Below, piece by piece: positions 63,189-64,000 of a DNA stretch of 64,000 nucleotides. Source of the DNA: Eubacteriales bacterium (GTDB lineage: Bacteria; Bacillota; Clostridia; Lachnospirales; Lachnospiraceae). Position numbers and translations under genes: made by a program. The stretch is taken from positions 62,001 to 126,000 of the forward strand of contig JAUNOY010000003.1 of assembly GCA_030536995.1 (NCBI GenBank), read 5' to 3'. The notes under the pieces were generated by a model. That model was given only the letters and a program-made list of their open reading frames with translations. It had not been told where the DNA came from and did not search any database. Position 1 is the first letter of the stretch. Each line of letters opens with the position of its first letter.

Positions 63189-63223
63189 CATAATGGGCAG
63201 ATATATAAAAATGCCCTATTATG
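63189..63223. repeat. Inverted repeat in the dehydratase leader
   Basis: CATAATGGGCA and TGCCCTATTATG form an inverted repeat with one bulge, between the -10 and the ribosome site. It could be a DeoR operator or an RNA stem in the leader. Confidence 0.5.
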
Positions 63224-63246
63224 TCATTTTATGGTTCATAATTTTT

Positions 63247-63275
63247 ATTATACTCCAGGAACCTGTTAACGTCAA
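63247..63275 (-). promoter_or_regulatory. Main BMC promoter, before the dehydratase gene
   Basis: On the minus strand TTGACG (63275-63270), 17 bases, TATAAT (63252-63247). It is close to consensus, about 70 bases before the ATG. Confidence 0.75.
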
Positions 63276-63302
63276 CAAAAACAACACCTTTTCTCTTCTT
63301 GT

Positions 63303-63337
63303 TATGTGGGTTTATGCATGGTATTGATGTGGAATTT
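63303..63337. repeat. Degenerate direct repeat upstream of the dehydratase promoter
   Basis: TATGTGGGTTTA (63303-63314) and GATGTGGAATTT (63326-63337) are 23 bases apart, like the repeat before the aldolase promoter. The distance to the -35 differs by about one helical turn. Confidence 0.45.
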
Positions 63338-63449
63338 GTTTGTTTTTATTTCAGGTCCCTCTTTCTCTATTGACAATCTTTTTCCCCTCTGTCATACTTA
63401 TTATAATTACCTTCCGGTACAAATCTCATATTGAAAGGAGTTGACATCT

Positions 63450-64000
63450 GTGTATCTTTCAGATATGCACACCCATTCTATCGCAAGCGGTCATGGAACT
63501 TCCTGTACCATCTCCGAAATGGCAAAAACCGCCTCAAAGAAAGGTCTGAAGCTTCTCGGAATCACAGATCACGGCCCGGCAACTCTTGCAGCCGGTACCC
63601 CTTCTTATTTCCGCAGTCTCCGCTTTTCACCCAGAAAGCGCTTTGGGGTTGAGGTTTTTTATGGAATTGAGCTCAACATCCTGGATCAGGACGGACTCAT
63701 TGACCTAGAAGAAGATCTTCTTCAACACTTAGATTATGCAATTGCCAGCATGCACACGCGTAATTTCAGACCCGGAACCGAGGAAGAAAACACAAGAGCA
63801 TTTCTCAATGTAATGAAAAATCCTCACGTAAAAATCCTCGGTCACTGCGACAATCCTACATACCCTGTAGATTACGACGTCCTGGCTAAAGCTGCAAAAG
63901 AGAATCATGTCATCTTTGAAATCAACGAAGCCTCTCTTGAACCGGACAGCTACAGAGGGGACACACGCGCGAATTGTCTTTCCATCCTGCGTTGCTGCGC
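63450..64000 (+). CDS. PHP-domain phosphatase/hydrolase (YcdX-like), cut by window edge
   Basis: A frame starting at a GTG (63450), with AAAGGAG nine bases before, runs off the right edge; 183 codons are visible. The PHP metal motif appears at once in LSDMHTHSIASGHGTSC. ITDHGPATLAAGTP, FYGIELNIL, IASMHTRNF and ILGHCDNPTYPVDY then supply further metal histidines and acids. This fits YcdX-type PHP phosphatases of three-metal type. It is divergent from the BMC operon and shows no pathway link. Confidence 0.88.
   Translation, partial: MYLSDMHTHSIASGHGTSCTISEMAKTASKKGLKLLGITDHGPATLAAGTPSYFRSLRFSPRKRFGVEVFYGIELNILDQDGLIDLEEDLLQHLDYAIASMHTRNFRPGTEEENTRAFLNVMKNPHVKILGHCDNPTYPVDYDVLAKAAKENHVIFEINEASLEPDSYRGDTRANCLSILRCC

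Overview
The window reads as chromosome of a Gram-positive gut anaerobe of the Lachnospiraceae (Blautia / Ruminococcus / Mediterraneibacter-like). The evidence is strong AGGAGG ribosome-binding sites, moderate-to-low GC, YesM/YesN and GHKL/LytTR two-component systems, a BmpA-type nucleoside importer, an L-fucose gene set and a glycyl-radical bacterial microcompartment (BMC). I saw no rRNA, tRNA, CRISPR array, prophage or transposase. The genus is inference.

Left part (1-19.4 kb). A LytTR/GHKL two-component operon is followed by a small lipoprotein and a CAAX-type (CPBP) membrane protease cut by the left edge. Next come a viroplasmin-type RNase H, a FliB-like methylase, the NAD de novo operon nadA-nadB-nadC-niaR with a palindromic operator over its promoter, a metallo-beta-lactamase-fold hydrolase, a small (p)ppGpp synthetase, a four-gene nucleoside ABC importer, and an hsp20-dnaJ heat-shock operon under a CIRCE element. 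Directly upstream of the CIRCE lies a broken gene: the start of a DUF2397 (TIGR02677) protein fused in frame to the end of a DUF2399 (TIGR02679) Toprim-like protein, with a TAG near its start. These are the first and last genes of one Wadjet anti-plasmid operon type, so this looks like the scar of a deleted defence system.

Middle part (19.4-29 kb). An uncharacterised export-type cluster holds two ABC-2-like permeases, one ATPase, two paralogous ~510-aa lipoproteins, a secreted COG1361-like protein and a single-pass MacB-core-like protein. It lies downstream of an OmpR-type regulator/sensor kinase pair. The same direct repeat (GTTACA-N5-GTTACA) precedes both the regulator and the first lipoprotein, which suggests one regulatory unit.

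Right part (29-63.2 kb). This is a fucose utilisation region. It holds a ribose-type sugar ABC importer (two permeases, ATPase, binding protein) with a rhamnulokinase-type kinase; a binding protein plus YesM/YesN sensor; fucose mutarotase (FucU); fucose isomerase (FucI); an AraC activator; and a ~15-kb BMC locus transcribed right to left. In order, the BMC encodes a glycyl-radical propanediol dehydratase, its activase, a FucA-type aldolase, PduP-like aldehyde dehydrogenase, a tagged Zn-alcohol dehydrogenase, four BMC-H shell proteins, PduL, a vertex protein, PduS, PduT, a DeoR regulator, PduQ and PduO. The inferred route is fucose -> fuculose -> fuculose-1-phosphate -> lactaldehyde + DHAP; then lactaldehyde -> 1,2-propanediol -> propionaldehyde -> propionyl-CoA/propionyl-phosphate and 1-propanol. 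The locus resembles known fucose/rhamnose glycyl-radical BMCs (GRM5 type). Its less usual details are a BMC-H with a basic tail and an internal ribosome-binding site, and an adenosyltransferase-type PduO in a B12-independent system. The papain-family protease/SH3 pair and a family 2 glycosyltransferase sit between the fucose genes. A PHP-domain phosphatase is cut by the right edge.
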